Assembly: GCA_964502145.1 (NCBI GenBank)
Contig: CAZCVI010000014.1
Location: forward strand, 42,024 to 106,023
Direction: 5' to 3'
DNA length: 64,000 nt
DNA from: CAZCVI01 sp964502145
Lineage (GTDB): Bacteria; Acidobacteriota; Aminicenantia; UBA2199
Below, piece after piece: positions 16,240 through 25,125 of the stretch (the stretch's first letter is position 1; every line of letters starts with the position of its first letter). The translations under genes were made by a program, and so were the position numbers. The notes under the pieces are model-generated. The model saw nothing but the letters and a program-made list of their open reading frames with translations. It made no database searches and was not told the origin of the DNA.

Positions 16240-16412
16240 CAATGACAGGTTTTCCGACTCCCGGGGTCTTTAAAAGCCTTCCCATCCTAAAAAAGGACAG
16301 TGGCTGTAAGTATTTAAAGACTGTTTTTCGATTTCTTGCCCAAGGGCAATCACGAAACCCGGTCACGGCAGCGGGGGCTGTGGGGTTTTTAGACCCTCTT
16401 CCCTAGAATCAT
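16240..16412 (-). promoter_or_regulatory. Cobalamin riboswitch
   Basis: Read on the minus strand the leader shows the conserved order of the AdoCbl family: GGGAAGAGGGT, then CAGCCCCCGCTGCCGTGACC, then TTACAGCCACTGTCC, GGATGGGAAGGC and finally a B12-box-like AGTCGGAAAACCTGTC. It lies about 90-260 bases in front of the TonB receptor start, the usual position for repression of uptake genes by cobalamin. Confidence 0.9.
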
Positions 16413-16464
16413 GCCTTAAAAATTAATTCTATACCTCTAACGCCAATTTGTCAAGGTAAAATTA

Positions 16465-16624
16465 CCTGAATTTACTGCCACGTTAATGGGAAGTATGGGA
16501 ATTATGGGAAGTATGGGAAGTATGCGATAAACAAAAATATTCCCATTCCTCCCATCATTCTCATCATTCTCATAATTCCCACTTGCATTTACGATACTCT
16601 CAAAGAACTGGCAGTGAATTCAAG
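16465..16624. repeat. Long hairpin element with 9-nt-period arms (E2)
   Basis: Outer ends CCTGAATTTACTGCCA and TGGCAGTGAATTCAAG are a degenerate version of the E1 ends. The left arm repeats GGGAAGTAT every 9 nt, the right arm CCCATCATT/CTCATAATT every 9 nt. It lies between the riboswitch and the MazE gene. Confidence 0.8.
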
Positions 16625-16688
16625 ATTAATGCCGTCAACACCCTTTTCTTTCTTTTTTTTCACCAGCGGTGAATTTTTTTGGAAGGAA

Positions 16689-16724
16689 TTGACAAAAAGG
16701 TCAAAAGTATGTATATATAATATG
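16689..16724 (+). promoter_or_regulatory. Sigma-70 type promoter for the MazE-like gene
   Basis: TTGACA at 16689-16694 and TATATA at 16712-16717 are separated by 17 nt, 20 bases in front of the ATG. Confidence 0.65.
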
Positions 16725-16736
16725 AATGGAGGAACT

Positions 16737-16979
16737 ATGATAACCAATGTTATAAAATGGCGTAACAGCTTGGCGTTACCAATACCCAGATTTTTTGCTG
16801 AAGAAATGGGTTTGAAAACCGCTTCTCCCTTAAACATGCAGATTGAAAAGGGACGCATTATCCTGACTCCTGTTGAAAAAGAGCCCCTGTCATTAAAAGA
16901 TATCATCTCCAAGATTAATAAAGATAATATCCACCAAGAGATAGAAACAGGAAACCCCTGCGGAAATGAAATATGGTAG
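16737..16979 (+). CDS. MazE/AbrB-type antitoxin, no toxin partner seen
   Basis: 80 residues from ATG 16737, with GGAGG 7 nt upstream. The N-terminal half is a swapped-hairpin AbrB/MazE fold: NVIKWRNSLALPIPRFFAEE, then LKTASPLNMQIEKGRIILTP. The C-terminal tail (LSLKDIISKINKDN) is the toxin-binding type region. The frame that should hold MazF overlaps the stop (ATG at 16973) but ends after 12 codons, so the antitoxin is an orphan or the toxin was lost. Confidence 0.75.
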   Translation: MITNVIKWRNSLALPIPRFFAEEMGLKTASPLNMQIEKGRIILTPVEKEPLSLKDIISKINKDNIHQEIETGNPCGNEIW

Positions 16980-17313
16980 TTAAATTAAATGTTTTATTGA
17001 GTCCCACGTGATCAAGTGCGCCCATTATTTCTATAAATAAAATTTTGCCCCCTTTCTTTTTCCTAACCTCCTCACCTCCTTACTTCCCTCTTTTCCCTCT
17101 CAATAACCCCCATGTTCTCTGCCATTATCGTCAGCTCATTGTTTTCTTCCATGGTTAGCCCGCGCACTACCCAATCCACCCAATCCACTCTTTCACCTAA
17201 TTTCATTATCATCAATCCAGCGATTTCACAGAAAAAAACTCAAAAACACTTGACATTTAATCACTTATAGATAAAAATTAGAATGGATACTTTAAATTAG
17301 GAATAATACTCGG
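16980..17313. other. Intergenic region without gene
   Basis: Pyrimidine-rich on the plus strand, no open frame of note. An AT-rich segment around 17250-17300 (TTGACATTTAATCACTTATA) directly ahead of the DUF4388 gene probably contains its promoter. Confidence 0.5.
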
Positions 17314-19107
17314 ATGCTAAGTGAAAAAGGCTCTTTGAGCGATACCCCGGTTATGAAACTGCTCCTCACCGTTTTCGAACTGGGGTTGACCGGGATACTG
17401 TACATTAAAAGAGAAGATATCCTTAAAGTTCTCTACTTCAGCCGCGGGAAGATGATCTGGGCTATTTCTAACTCCGATGATGACAAGTTAGAAAACGTCC
17501 TCATCTCCAGAGACCTCACCGATGCCGCCACTATTCGCAAAATTAAAGCCGACTCCCGCGTCTCCGAATCCATTGGGAAACTCCTGGTCGAAAAAGGCCT
17601 CATTACCCTCGAAGAATTAATCGATGCCTCCAAAGAACAATTAAAACGCATCATGCGTTCCGTTCTCAAATGGCGCGAAGGCGGCTTCCAATTTATCAAA
17701 GATCAACCCCCCGAACGACTGCTCAGCCTCGACCTCAACGTCACCGACTTTATCATTGACTATATCGTCGAAGATGTCGAAATCAGCGAAATCTGGAAAG
17801 AAATCGGCACCCTGCAATTAGAATTAATCAAAAACCCAGACGAAGAAAAACTCGCTAAATACAACCTCACCGACCGCCAAAGAGATTTACTCAACAGTTT
17901 TGACGGCGAAAACCGCTTGGAAGGTATCCTCTCCCGCCAATCCGGCGGACATCGCGAATCATTGCTGAAAATTATCTACTTCTTCATGATGTCAGAACTC
18001 CTTATCAAAAAAGAGTTCGAGTTATCCGATGGCTCTGTTTTTCAAACCAGCGAGGACTCCCCCACCGATTACACCCCCACCAATTCGGATGAACCCTTCG
18101 AAACCTACACCACCGCCGAAATTGACAAATCTATCGTGGAAATCCCAATCGCCAGACACCACCAGTTGAGCAAAAGAGATGATTACCACCTCGGTTCCAT
18201 TGATGAACCGGGCGAAAAGAGATTATCAGAACGCAGACATTCCCAAAACGATCCTGCCCAACTGGATACCATCCATGAAATACTCCCCGATAAAAAACCC
18301 TCCGCAAAAATCACCATGGAGAACGATATGAAACCTATCCACAAACAAGATACTAGTCATGAAAAAAGTCAAAATAAAACGACACCCAAACCCCCACCAG
18401 ATAAAAAGCAAAGCCCCCACAAACAACGAACACCCTTCATGGCCGAACTCCATGCGGAAGAGAAAAAAAAGAAAACACTATTCACCATGTCCATGATCCT
18501 GGTTTTTTTAATCTTCCTGTTCGGCGGTATCATTTTACTCGTCCTCCCGTGGTTAGAAAATTCCCCCGCTACATCAGAAACACAGCAAAAGGCAGAAAAA
18601 TCAGCCGATATTTTTTTCCAAGAACCCTCCGCCCAAAAAGAGGAAATCACGAACACGCCAGACACTAACCCGACTGATCTTAAGAAAGAACCCATCACCG
18701 CTATAGAAACTCCCCAAGAACAACCTAAAAAAGAAGCACCTAAAAAAGAAGCACAAACCCCACTGCCGCTCACCGGGAAAAGTGCCAAGTCTTATTTCCT
18801 ACAAGGCAATTATATTACTGCCGGTGATGTGTGGAAACGCGAATTACAGGAATCCAAGATCATCTATTCCATACTCCTGGAAATGGATTGTTTGAAAGAA
18901 TCGGTTTCGTCCGCTTATGCCCGCACTGGTGGCGGTGAAAATTTTTTTATTTTAAATCGCGTTAATGGCAATCGAAATTGTTTCCTCGTCATGTGGGGGA
19001 AATTTCGTACCGCAAAAGACGCCACTGATGCTATTAAAACCGTTCCTCCCAGTTTCTGGAAACAGAAAGATCCTCCTGAAGTTGTCGAACTTTCCCGATA
19101 TTTTTAA
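17314..19107 (+). CDS. DUF4388 (PatA-like) protein with membrane segment and C-terminal SPOR-like domain
   Basis: 597 residues. The N-terminal about 110 residues match DUF4388: GSLSDTPVMKLLLTVFELGL, TGILYIKRED, KVLYFSRGKMIWA. About 115-230 is a second alpha-helical part (IIDYIVEDVEISEIWKEIG). A long charged linker (240-385) precedes a membrane helix (about 392-413, MSMILVFLIFLFGGIILLVL), then a Pro/Lys-rich linker and a SPOR-like end (NRNCFLVMWGKFRTAKDATD). SPOR domains bind denuded peptidoglycan, so the protein likely links a cytosolic signalling domain to the wall. Family proteins are common in Myxococcota and Acidobacteriota. Confidence 0.75.
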   Translation: MLSEKGSLSDTPVMKLLLTVFELGLTGILYIKREDILKVLYFSRGKMIWAISNSDDDKLENVLISRDLTDAATIRKIKADSRVSESIGKLLVEKGLITLEELIDASKEQLKRIMRSVLKWREGGFQFIKDQPPERLLSLDLNVTDFIIDYIVEDVEISEIWKEIGTLQLELIKNPDEEKLAKYNLTDRQRDLLNSFDGENRLEGILSRQSGGHRESLLKIIYFFMMSELLIKKEFELSDGSVFQTSEDSPTDYTPTNSDEPFETYTTAEIDKSIVEIPIARHHQLSKRDDYHLGSIDEPGEKRLSERRHSQNDPAQLDTIHEILPDKKPSAKITMENDMKPIHKQDTSHEKSQNKTTPKPPPDKKQSPHKQRTPFMAELHAEEKKKKTLFTMSMILVFLIFLFGGIILLVLPWLENSPATSETQQKAEKSADIFFQEPSAQKEEITNTPDTNPTDLKKEPITAIETPQEQPKKEAPKKEAQTPLPLTGKSAKSYFLQGNYITAGDVWKRELQESKIIYSILLEMDCLKESVSSAYARTGGGENFFILNRVNGNRNCFLVMWGKFRTAKDATDAIKTVPPSFWKQKDPPEVVELSRYF

Positions 19108-19128
19108 TCCATCTTTAACGATTTCTAC

Positions 19129-19157
19129 TTGACAAAAACACCAAGTATTATTATAAT
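19129..19157 (+). promoter_or_regulatory. Promoter of tRNA-Leu
   Basis: TTGACA at 19129-19134 and TATAAT at 19152-19157 with a 17-nt spacer, 16 bases in front of the tRNA: a consensus sigma-70 promoter. Confidence 0.9.
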
Positions 19158-19173
19158 ACTGTTTAACATTAGC

Positions 19174-19259
19174 GCCGGAGTGGCGAAATCGGCAGACGCA
19201 CCGGACTCAAAATCCGACGAGGATCACTCCTCGTGAGGGTTCGACTCCCTCCTCCGGCA
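19174..19259 (+). tRNA. tRNA-Leu (anticodon CAA)
   Basis: 86 nt. Acceptor stem GCCGGAG / CTCCGGC with discriminator A. The anticodon loop CTCAAAA gives CAA. A long type-II variable arm (GAGGATCACTCCTC) and a T arm with GGTTCGACTCC are clear. CCA is not encoded. It reads UUG leucine codons. Confidence 0.96.
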
Positions 19260-19440
19260 CTTGTTATATTTTGGATCCCACGACCTATCCCCCAAACAAC
19301 GAATTTTAGGAGGCCGTGAATGGTTTATAGTTTTTTGTTTGGATCGTGAATTTTTTAATGAAGACAACCGTGGTAGCCGCTTGAAGCATTAAAATAATGC
19401 CTAAAATAAGCAAAGCGGAATAGTCAGGAGCAAGAAATTT

Positions 19441-19866
19441 ATGTCAGATAACCGTATGGTTTACCATGACGGCGTAGTTGTGGGTGCCCAAGGGAATCGC
19501 CTCCAAATCAAAATTATATCCCGATCCGCCTGCTCAGAATGTCACGCCAAAGGGGCCTGCACTGCTTCCGACATGGTGGAAAAAATCATTGACGCCATCT
19601 GTTCTCCCGGGGAATCCCTGTCAATTGGCGATACCGCCACCATAACTATGGCCGCCAAATTAGGTCATAAGGCCATATTCTTCGCATTTATCCTCCCCTT
19701 TTTCGTGATGGCCGTCACTCTTTTTTCAGCTTTCGCCCTCGGCGTCAACGAATCCGTGTCCGGGTTATGCAGTTTGTTCAGCCTACTGCCATATTATCTC
19801 CTGCTCCATACATTCCGTGGGAAAATTGAAAAAGACTTTGTCTTTTACGCGCAAAAAAAGCAGTAA
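19441..19866 (+). CDS. rseC: SoxR-reducing/RseC-MucC family membrane protein
   Basis: 141 residues. N-terminal part with the family's four cysteines (SACSECHAKGACTA, then a later Cys in DAICSPG), followed by two membrane segments (AIFFAFILPFFVMAVTLFSA and VSGLCSLFSLLPYYLLL). RseC-like proteins are linked to Rnf complexes, as in the SoxR reducing system. ATG follows AGGAG at a somewhat long spacing. It lies 85 bases in front of rnfB and opens the rnf operon. Confidence 0.85.
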   Translation: MSDNRMVYHDGVVVGAQGNRLQIKIISRSACSECHAKGACTASDMVEKIIDAICSPGESLSIGDTATITMAAKLGHKAIFFAFILPFFVMAVTLFSAFALGVNESVSGLCSLFSLLPYYLLLHTFRGKIEKDFVFYAQKKQ

Positions 19867-19945
19867 GAAATAAACGTAAGAAGTAACATTCGAACGAAAT
19901 AAATAAACGTGAGTATGAAACGTAAATACGAAACGTAAATGAGGT
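19862..19945. repeat. AT-rich GAAACGTAAAT micro-repeats in the rnfB leader
   Basis: Loose tandem copies of GAAATAAACGT/GAAACGTAAATAC fill the gap between rseC and rnfB. The rnfB ribosome site (GAGGTG) lies at the end of it. Confidence 0.5.
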
Positions 19946-19951
19946 GAAATA

Positions 19952-20851
19952 GTGAACCCGCTTGTATTGTATTCAGTCGTAACATTAGTAGTCATTGCTT
20001 CCGGTTCCGCCATGATACTTTTTTTAGTTGCCAAAAAGTTCACCGTGGATGAAGACCCCCGGATCGATGAAGTAGCAGCGCTTTTACCTGGCGCCAATTG
20101 TGGTGGCTGCGGAAATCCCGGATGTCGGGGTTTAGCCGAGGCATTGGTTAAAGGTGCCGATGCCGGTGATATTTCTGCATTATCATGTCCTCCGGGTGGT
20201 GCCGATGTGATGGCTGCGATTGCTAAATTTTTAGGTATGAAAACATCAGAAGCCCTTCCTGCCATTGCTGTTGTCCGGTGCGGCGGTACCTGTGAAAAGG
20301 CACCAGCTAAACTCTTTTATGATGGACCCAGCCGTTGCATTATGGCCCATAACCTTTTTTCCGGTGAGAGTGGATGTCCCAATGGTTGTCTCGGCCTGGG
20401 CGATTGCGTCGCTGTTTGTAAATTTGACGCTATTTATATTGATAAGACCACTGGTTTGCCGGTCATCAGTGAAGAAAAATGTGTGGCCTGTGGTGCTTGC
20501 GTCAAAGGCTGCCCCAGATTGATCATCCAATTGCGCCCCAAAGGCAAGAAGAACCGCCGCGTTTGGATCAATTGCGTGAACAAAGAAAAAGGCGCTATCG
20601 CCATGAAAAATTGCAAAGTTTCCTGTATTGCTTGTGGCAAATGCGTCAAAGAGTGCCCGGAAAAAATCCAGGCTATTACCTTGAACAACAACCTCGCTTA
20701 TATTGATACTGACAAATGTATCGCCTGTGGCTTGTGCGTTAATGTCTGCCCCACCGGTGCCATCATGGCTACTTTCCCCGCCCCCCAACCGAAACCCAAA
20801 CCGGAAGCGAAACCGGAAGTTCAAGACAAAAAAGAAGAGGTAAAAGAATGA
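19952..20851 (+). CDS. rnfB: Rnf complex subunit B (iron-sulfur protein)
   Basis: 299 residues from a GTG start with GAGGTG upstream. The N-terminal membrane anchor (VLYSVVTLVVIASGSAMILF) is followed by the 4Fe-4S domain NCGGCGNPGCRGLAEALVKG and three or more ferredoxin-type motifs: CVACGACVKGCP, CIACGKCVKECP, CIACGLCVNVCP. It accepts electrons from ferredoxin and passes them into the Rnf ion-pumping complex. The C-terminus is a Pro/Lys-rich tail (PKPKPEAKPEVQDKK). It overlaps rnfC by 4 bases. Confidence 0.95.
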   Translation: MNPLVLYSVVTLVVIASGSAMILFLVAKKFTVDEDPRIDEVAALLPGANCGGCGNPGCRGLAEALVKGADAGDISALSCPPGGADVMAAIAKFLGMKTSEALPAIAVVRCGGTCEKAPAKLFYDGPSRCIMAHNLFSGESGCPNGCLGLGDCVAVCKFDAIYIDKTTGLPVISEEKCVACGACVKGCPRLIIQLRPKGKKNRRVWINCVNKEKGAIAMKNCKVSCIACGKCVKECPEKIQAITLNNNLAYIDTDKCIACGLCVNVCPTGAIMATFPAPQPKPKPEAKPEVQDKKEEVKE

Positions 20852-22188
20852 ATCTGAAAACCTTTAAATTGGGTGGTGTACATCCACCGGAAAATAAACT
20901 GTCTGCCGGTTCTGCCATTGTAAAACTGGCACTCCCAGAACAAGTTTCTATCCTCCTCAACCAACATCTCGGTGCTCCCGCTGTACCCGTTGTGGATAAA
21001 GGCGACGCCGTTAAAGTGGGTACTCTCATCGCCAAAGGCGAGGCGTTTATCTCCGCCAATATTCACTCCTCCGTTTCCGGGAAAGTCATGCGCATTGACG
21101 ATGTGCCGGATGCTTCCGGTTACAAAAACAAAGCCGTGATTATTAAAGTCGAAGGCGACCAATGGGAAGATAGTATTGATCGTTCTGATATCTTAGTCAA
21201 AGATATTCCCACCGATGCCAAGTTCATCTTGGATAAAATCAAACAGATGGGTATTGTAGGTCTCGGTGGCGCTACTTTTCCCGCCCATATTAAATATATG
21301 GTCAGCGATGATCGCAAAGCCGATACCCTTATCATTAATGCCGTTGAATGTGAGCCTTATCTCACTTCCGACCATCGCCTCATGCTGGAAAGAGCCGATG
21401 AGATCATGGTAGGTATTCAGATCATGAAAAAAGCCGGGCAAGTCGACCGCGCGCTCATTGGTATTGAAAGTAATAAACCTGATGCCATTGACATCATGAC
21501 CAGAAAGGCCAAAGATTATCCCGGTGTGGAAGTCGTGGCACTCAAAGTGCAGTATCCACAGGGTGCTGAAAAACAATTAATCAAAGCCCTGTTAAATCGC
21601 GAAGTACCCAGCGGTAAGTTGCCCCTTGATGTCGGCGTGATTATCAACAATGTGGGTACTGCCCTGGCCATTTATGAAGCCGTGCAAAAAAACAAACCCC
21701 TCATAGAGAGAGTTGTGACCATGACCGGTAAGAATCTAAAAAAGACCGGCAATTTTTTGGCTCGTATCGGGACCCCTGCTACCATGCTTTTAGAAGCCGT
21801 GGGCGAACCCATGCCAGAAAATACCACCAAAATAATTAACGGTGGCCCCATGATGGGAAAAGCGGTTACCTCGTTGGATATTCCAATTACTAAAGGAACA
21901 TCAGGCTTGATCCTGATGGATGAGAGCGAAGCGCGACGCCGTGAACCTTCCAATTGCATCCGTTGCGGTAAATGTGTCACTGTATGCCCCATGGGACTGG
22001 CTCCTTATCTGCTTGAAAAATTAGCCAACCGTAACAATTTTGACCTTCTCGAAGCAGAGGCCGTGTTTGATTGTATGGAATGCGGTTCATGCAGTTTTAC
22101 TTGCCCATCTGCGATTCCCCTGCTGGACTACATCCGTTATGGCAAAACCAATGTGATGCGCATTATGAGGGAAAGGAGGCAAAAATGA
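20848..22188 (+). CDS. rnfC: Rnf complex subunit C (NADH-binding flavoprotein/Fe-S)
   Basis: 446 residues, the compact form of RnfC. N-terminal GGVHPPENKLSAG barrel-like domain, NADH/FMN domain with GLGGATFPAHIKY and NAVECEPYLTSDHRLMLE, and two C-terminal 4Fe-4S motifs: CIRCGKCVTVCPMGLAP and CMECGSCSFTCPSAIPLLDY. It is the NAD+-reducing end of the complex. ATGA overlaps with both neighbours indicate translational coupling. Confidence 0.95.
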   Translation: MNLKTFKLGGVHPPENKLSAGSAIVKLALPEQVSILLNQHLGAPAVPVVDKGDAVKVGTLIAKGEAFISANIHSSVSGKVMRIDDVPDASGYKNKAVIIKVEGDQWEDSIDRSDILVKDIPTDAKFILDKIKQMGIVGLGGATFPAHIKYMVSDDRKADTLIINAVECEPYLTSDHRLMLERADEIMVGIQIMKKAGQVDRALIGIESNKPDAIDIMTRKAKDYPGVEVVALKVQYPQGAEKQLIKALLNREVPSGKLPLDVGVIINNVGTALAIYEAVQKNKPLIERVVTMTGKNLKKTGNFLARIGTPATMLLEAVGEPMPENTTKIINGGPMMGKAVTSLDIPITKGTSGLILMDESEARRREPSNCIRCGKCVTVCPMGLAPYLLEKLANRNNFDLLEAEAVFDCMECGSCSFTCPSAIPLLDYIRYGKTNVMRIMRERRQK

Positions 22189-23165
22189 GTAATAAACTGA
22201 TCGTATCTCTCTCCCCCCATGAAAAGGGAGAACTTCAAACTGAAAAAATTATGTGGGGTGTCGTAATTGCCCTGTCGCCAGCATTTTTGGCTTCTGCCTA
22301 TTTTTATGGCTTACATGCCATCAAAGTAGTTCTTCTGGCCCTGGTTTTTTGTATTGGTATCGAATATCTCGTACAGAAATTCATTCTCAAAACAAAGATC
22401 ACCGCGTTTGATGGTAGTGCTGCTATTACCGGCTTATTGTTGGCTTTTAATGTGCCCAGTACTATTCCTTGGTGGCAGTTGTTAGCTGGTTCCTTGATTG
22501 CTATCGGTGTCGCCAAGATGACTTTTGGTGGTCTCGGCAAGAATCCATTTAACCCAGCGTTGGTTGGTCGTGCTTTTATGTTAGCCAGTTTCCCTGTTGA
22601 AATGACTACTTGGCCCGTACCGTTAAAGAACATCTGGGCTTTTGGTGCTGATGCCGTTACTTCAGCTACCCCGTTAGGAGTACTTAAGGAAAAAGGCGTC
22701 GCCGCTCTCCCCAATCATCTTGATCTCTTTCTTGGGAATATCGGCGGTTGTCTTGGTGAGGTATCTGCCTTGGCTATTATTATTGGCGGTCTTTATATGA
22801 TCTATAAGAAGATCATCACCTGGCACATTCCCGTGTTTTATCTACTTGGGTTGGCTGGTTTTTCCGGCGTGTTTTATCTTATGAATCCCGCCAAGTATGC
22901 TGACCCTTTGTTTCACATCCTCGCTGGAGGTGCCATGCTCGGTGCGTGGTTTATGGCCACCGATATGGTTACCAGTCCCATGTCTGTCAAGGGGCAGATT
23001 ATATTCGCCCTTTTCGGTGGTATTCTTTGTGGACTTATCCGCCTTTTTGGCAGTTATCCCGAAGGATGTTCTTACTCCATTCTTATAATGAATGCGTTTG
23101 TACCTTTAATTGATAAATTTGTCAAACCCAAGCGGTTTGGCACCGAGGTGAACTATGGCAGATGA
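22185..23165 (+). CDS. rnfD: Rnf complex subunit D (membrane flavoprotein)
   Basis: 326 residues from ATG 22185, which overlaps the rnfC stop. Several membrane helices. The covalent-FMN attachment motif is seen as DAVTSATPLGVL; the family norm is SGATPL with Thr as the attachment site. GKNPFNPALVGRAFML and ATDMVTSPMSVKGQIIF are family signatures (cf. NqrB). It overlaps rnfG by 11 bases. Confidence 0.94.
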   Translation: MSNKLIVSLSPHEKGELQTEKIMWGVVIALSPAFLASAYFYGLHAIKVVLLALVFCIGIEYLVQKFILKTKITAFDGSAAITGLLLAFNVPSTIPWWQLLAGSLIAIGVAKMTFGGLGKNPFNPALVGRAFMLASFPVEMTTWPVPLKNIWAFGADAVTSATPLGVLKEKGVAALPNHLDLFLGNIGGCLGEVSALAIIIGGLYMIYKKIITWHIPVFYLLGLAGFSGVFYLMNPAKYADPLFHILAGGAMLGAWFMATDMVTSPMSVKGQIIFALFGGILCGLIRLFGSYPEGCSYSILIMNAFVPLIDKFVKPKRFGTEVNYGR

Positions 23166-23868
23166 TAAAAAATTGCCTTCTACGTTTGCCAATATGGTAA
23201 TCGTATTAACCGTGATTGGATTGATTTCCGCGTTGGCGCTTGGTTATACTTATACCAATACCAAAGATACCATTGCCCAGGTGGAAACTAACAAGATTCT
23301 CAACGCCCTAAAAGTGGTTTTACCCCCATTTGATAACAACCCCAGCCTAGAAAATTATACTTTGCCCGGGGACAACTTCAAAGAAGTCGTGTTTTATCCC
23401 GCCACCAAGGGTGGTGTACCCGTTGGCGTGGCAGTCCATACCTATTCCGATAAAGGATTCTCAGGTCGCATCTGGTTGATGGTGGGTTTCACCCCCGATA
23501 ACAAAATTAACGCCATCACCGTTCTAAAACATGGCGAAACCGCTGGTTTAGGTGCGAAAATGGGTGAACCCAAATTCAAAGACCAGTTCACTGGCAAGGA
23601 TCCCCAGGTGTACAAGATGACCGTGAATAAAGATGCCGGTGAAGTGGATGCAATTTCCGCCGCTACCATCACTTCAAGGGCATTTTGTGATGCCACCCAG
23701 AGAGCGTATGATGGTCTCAAATTAGGCAGACCAGTCACCGCTCCTGTAGAATCCCCCAAAGACAGTACATTGAATCCCGTGGAAAAAAAGAGTGAAGCCA
23801 CCCCGGTTGTCACGCCTGTAGCAGATAAAGCTAAAACACCTGCTCAAAGTGAAGGAGGTATCCAATGA
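23155..23868 (+). CDS. rnfG: Rnf complex subunit G (covalent FMN protein)
   Basis: 237 residues. N-terminal membrane anchor (MVIVLTVIGLISALALGYTY), FMN-binding domain with GLGAKMGEPKFKDQF and the attachment motif DAISAATITSRAF; most relatives have SGAT, here SAAT, with the flavin-carrying Thr kept. The C-terminal tail (about 200-237) is rich in Pro, Val and Thr and is longer than usual. Confidence 0.93.
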   Translation: MADDKKLPSTFANMVIVLTVIGLISALALGYTYTNTKDTIAQVETNKILNALKVVLPPFDNNPSLENYTLPGDNFKEVVFYPATKGGVPVGVAVHTYSDKGFSGRIWLMVGFTPDNKINAITVLKHGETAGLGAKMGEPKFKDQFTGKDPQVYKMTVNKDAGEVDAISAATITSRAFCDATQRAYDGLKLGRPVTAPVESPKDSTLNPVEKKSEATPVVTPVADKAKTPAQSEGGIQ

Positions 23869-24455
23869 GTTTTGCAAGCGAATTATACCGCGGACTGGTC
23901 AAGGAGAATCCGACATTGGTCTTGCTGTTAGGCATGTGTCCCACCTTGGCTGTCACCAGTCAGGCCATCAATGGAATTGGCATGGGTTTTGCCGCTGCGT
24001 TCGTGCTTATCGGCTCCAATATGGTTATTGCGTTGATCAAGAATTTGATTCCCGATAAAGTCAGGATTCCTGCTTTTGTTGTTGTTATTGCCACGTTTGT
24101 TACCATTGTTGATCTGGTTATGAATGCATATACCCCTGATCTTCATGCCACATTGGGGATATTTATTCCTTTGATTGTCGTCAACTGTATCATCCTTGGG
24201 CGGGCCGAAGCGTTTGCCTGTAAAAACGGTGTTTGGGCGTCAGCGTTAGATGGCGTTGTGATGGGACTTGGATTTACCGTCGGTTTAACTTTGCTCGGTA
24301 GTATCCGCGAATTAATCGGAGCGGGTTCTATCTTTGGCTACAAGATCGTAGCCGAGGGTGCTTCCACCGTCTTATTGTTCATTCTCCCTCCCGGTGCTTT
24401 TATTGCATTGGGGTACCTCATCGCCGTTGTGAATAAAGTGGCTAAGAAAGCCTGA
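23865..24455 (+). CDS. rnfE: Rnf complex subunit E
   Basis: 196 residues with six predicted membrane helices. Signatures: LYRGLVKENPTLVLLLGMCP, LAVTSQAINGIGMG, NCIILGRAEAFACKNGVWAS. Homologous to NqrD; with RnfA it forms the ion channel core and binds an intramembrane Fe-S cluster through conserved cysteines. Starts inside the end of rnfG (ATGA). Confidence 0.95.
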   Translation: MSFASELYRGLVKENPTLVLLLGMCPTLAVTSQAINGIGMGFAAAFVLIGSNMVIALIKNLIPDKVRIPAFVVVIATFVTIVDLVMNAYTPDLHATLGIFIPLIVVNCIILGRAEAFACKNGVWASALDGVVMGLGFTVGLTLLGSIRELIGAGSIFGYKIVAEGASTVLLFILPPGAFIALGYLIAVVNKVAKKA

Positions 24456-24469
24456 CAAGGAGACAGAAA

Positions 24470-25048
24470 ATGGAATATATTATCATTATCGTTGGAGCAA
24501 TATTTGTTAACAACATTGTTTTCTCGCAGTTCCTCGGTATTTGTCCTTTCTTGGGAGTCAGTACCAGTATCAGCACTGCCAGTGGTATGGCCGCAGCCGT
24601 AACTTTTGTGATGACACTCTCCACCCTGGTCACTTACCTGCTGAAATCACTTATCCTGATCCCCATGAAAATCGGTTACCTGGAAACTGTCGCCTTCATC
24701 CTGGTTATTGCCGCCTTGGTGCAGATGGTGGAATTGATCATGAAAAAAACCAGCCAAGCCCTGTATCAGGCTCTTGGTGTGTATTTGCCGTTGATCACTA
24801 CCAACTGTACTATCTTGGGTGTCGCGTTGATGGTATTCAAGAAACAATTTGGATTGGTAGAAAGTGTTGTGTTTGCGATTGCCACGTCCCTTGGTTTTGG
24901 ATTCGCCATGCTAATCTTTGCTGGAATCCGCGAGAGAATGGCGCTTTATGATATTCCCGAAGCCATGAAAGGGGCGCCTATCGCCCTGATTACCGCCGGA
25001 TTATTATCACTGGCATTCATGGGCTTTGCTGGGATCGTAAAAACATAA
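24470..25048 (+). CDS. rnfA: Rnf complex subunit A
   Basis: 192 residues, six membrane helices. Signatures NNIVFSQFLGICPFLGVSTS and YLPLITTNCTILGVALM are typical for RnfA/NqrE. It follows rnfE by 14 bases with an AGGAGA ribosome site. Last gene of the operon; a hairpin element follows. Confidence 0.95.
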   Translation: MEYIIIIVGAIFVNNIVFSQFLGICPFLGVSTSISTASGMAAAVTFVMTLSTLVTYLLKSLILIPMKIGYLETVAFILVIAALVQMVELIMKKTSQALYQALGVYLPLITTNCTILGVALMVFKKQFGLVESVVFAIATSLGFGFAMLIFAGIRERMALYDIPEAMKGAPIALITAGLLSLAFMGFAGIVKT

Positions 25049-25063
25049 AAGAAGTCAATCTTA

Positions 25064-25125
25064 ACTCCGGTGGCCAGGGGCTTTTTTTCTTAAATGCCTT
25101 TGGTCACCGGAAAATTTTTTTAAAA
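25064..25125 (+). terminator. Terminator of the rnf operon (hairpin element D)
   Basis: CCGGTGGCCAGGGGC and GCCTTTGGTCACCGG form an imperfect stem around a T-rich loop, followed by AAAATTTTTTTAAAATTTTG. The layout is a loose relative of the elements at 4052, 29312 and 51509. Confidence 0.75.

Noticed and set aside
16163..16366. 67-residue ORF upstream of the TonB receptor
   Set aside because: It lies inside the cobalamin riboswitch, whose conserved boxes explain the sequence.
16973..17011. MazF toxin after the MazE gene
   Set aside because: The frame ends after 12 codons and the following bases show no MazF motif in any frame.
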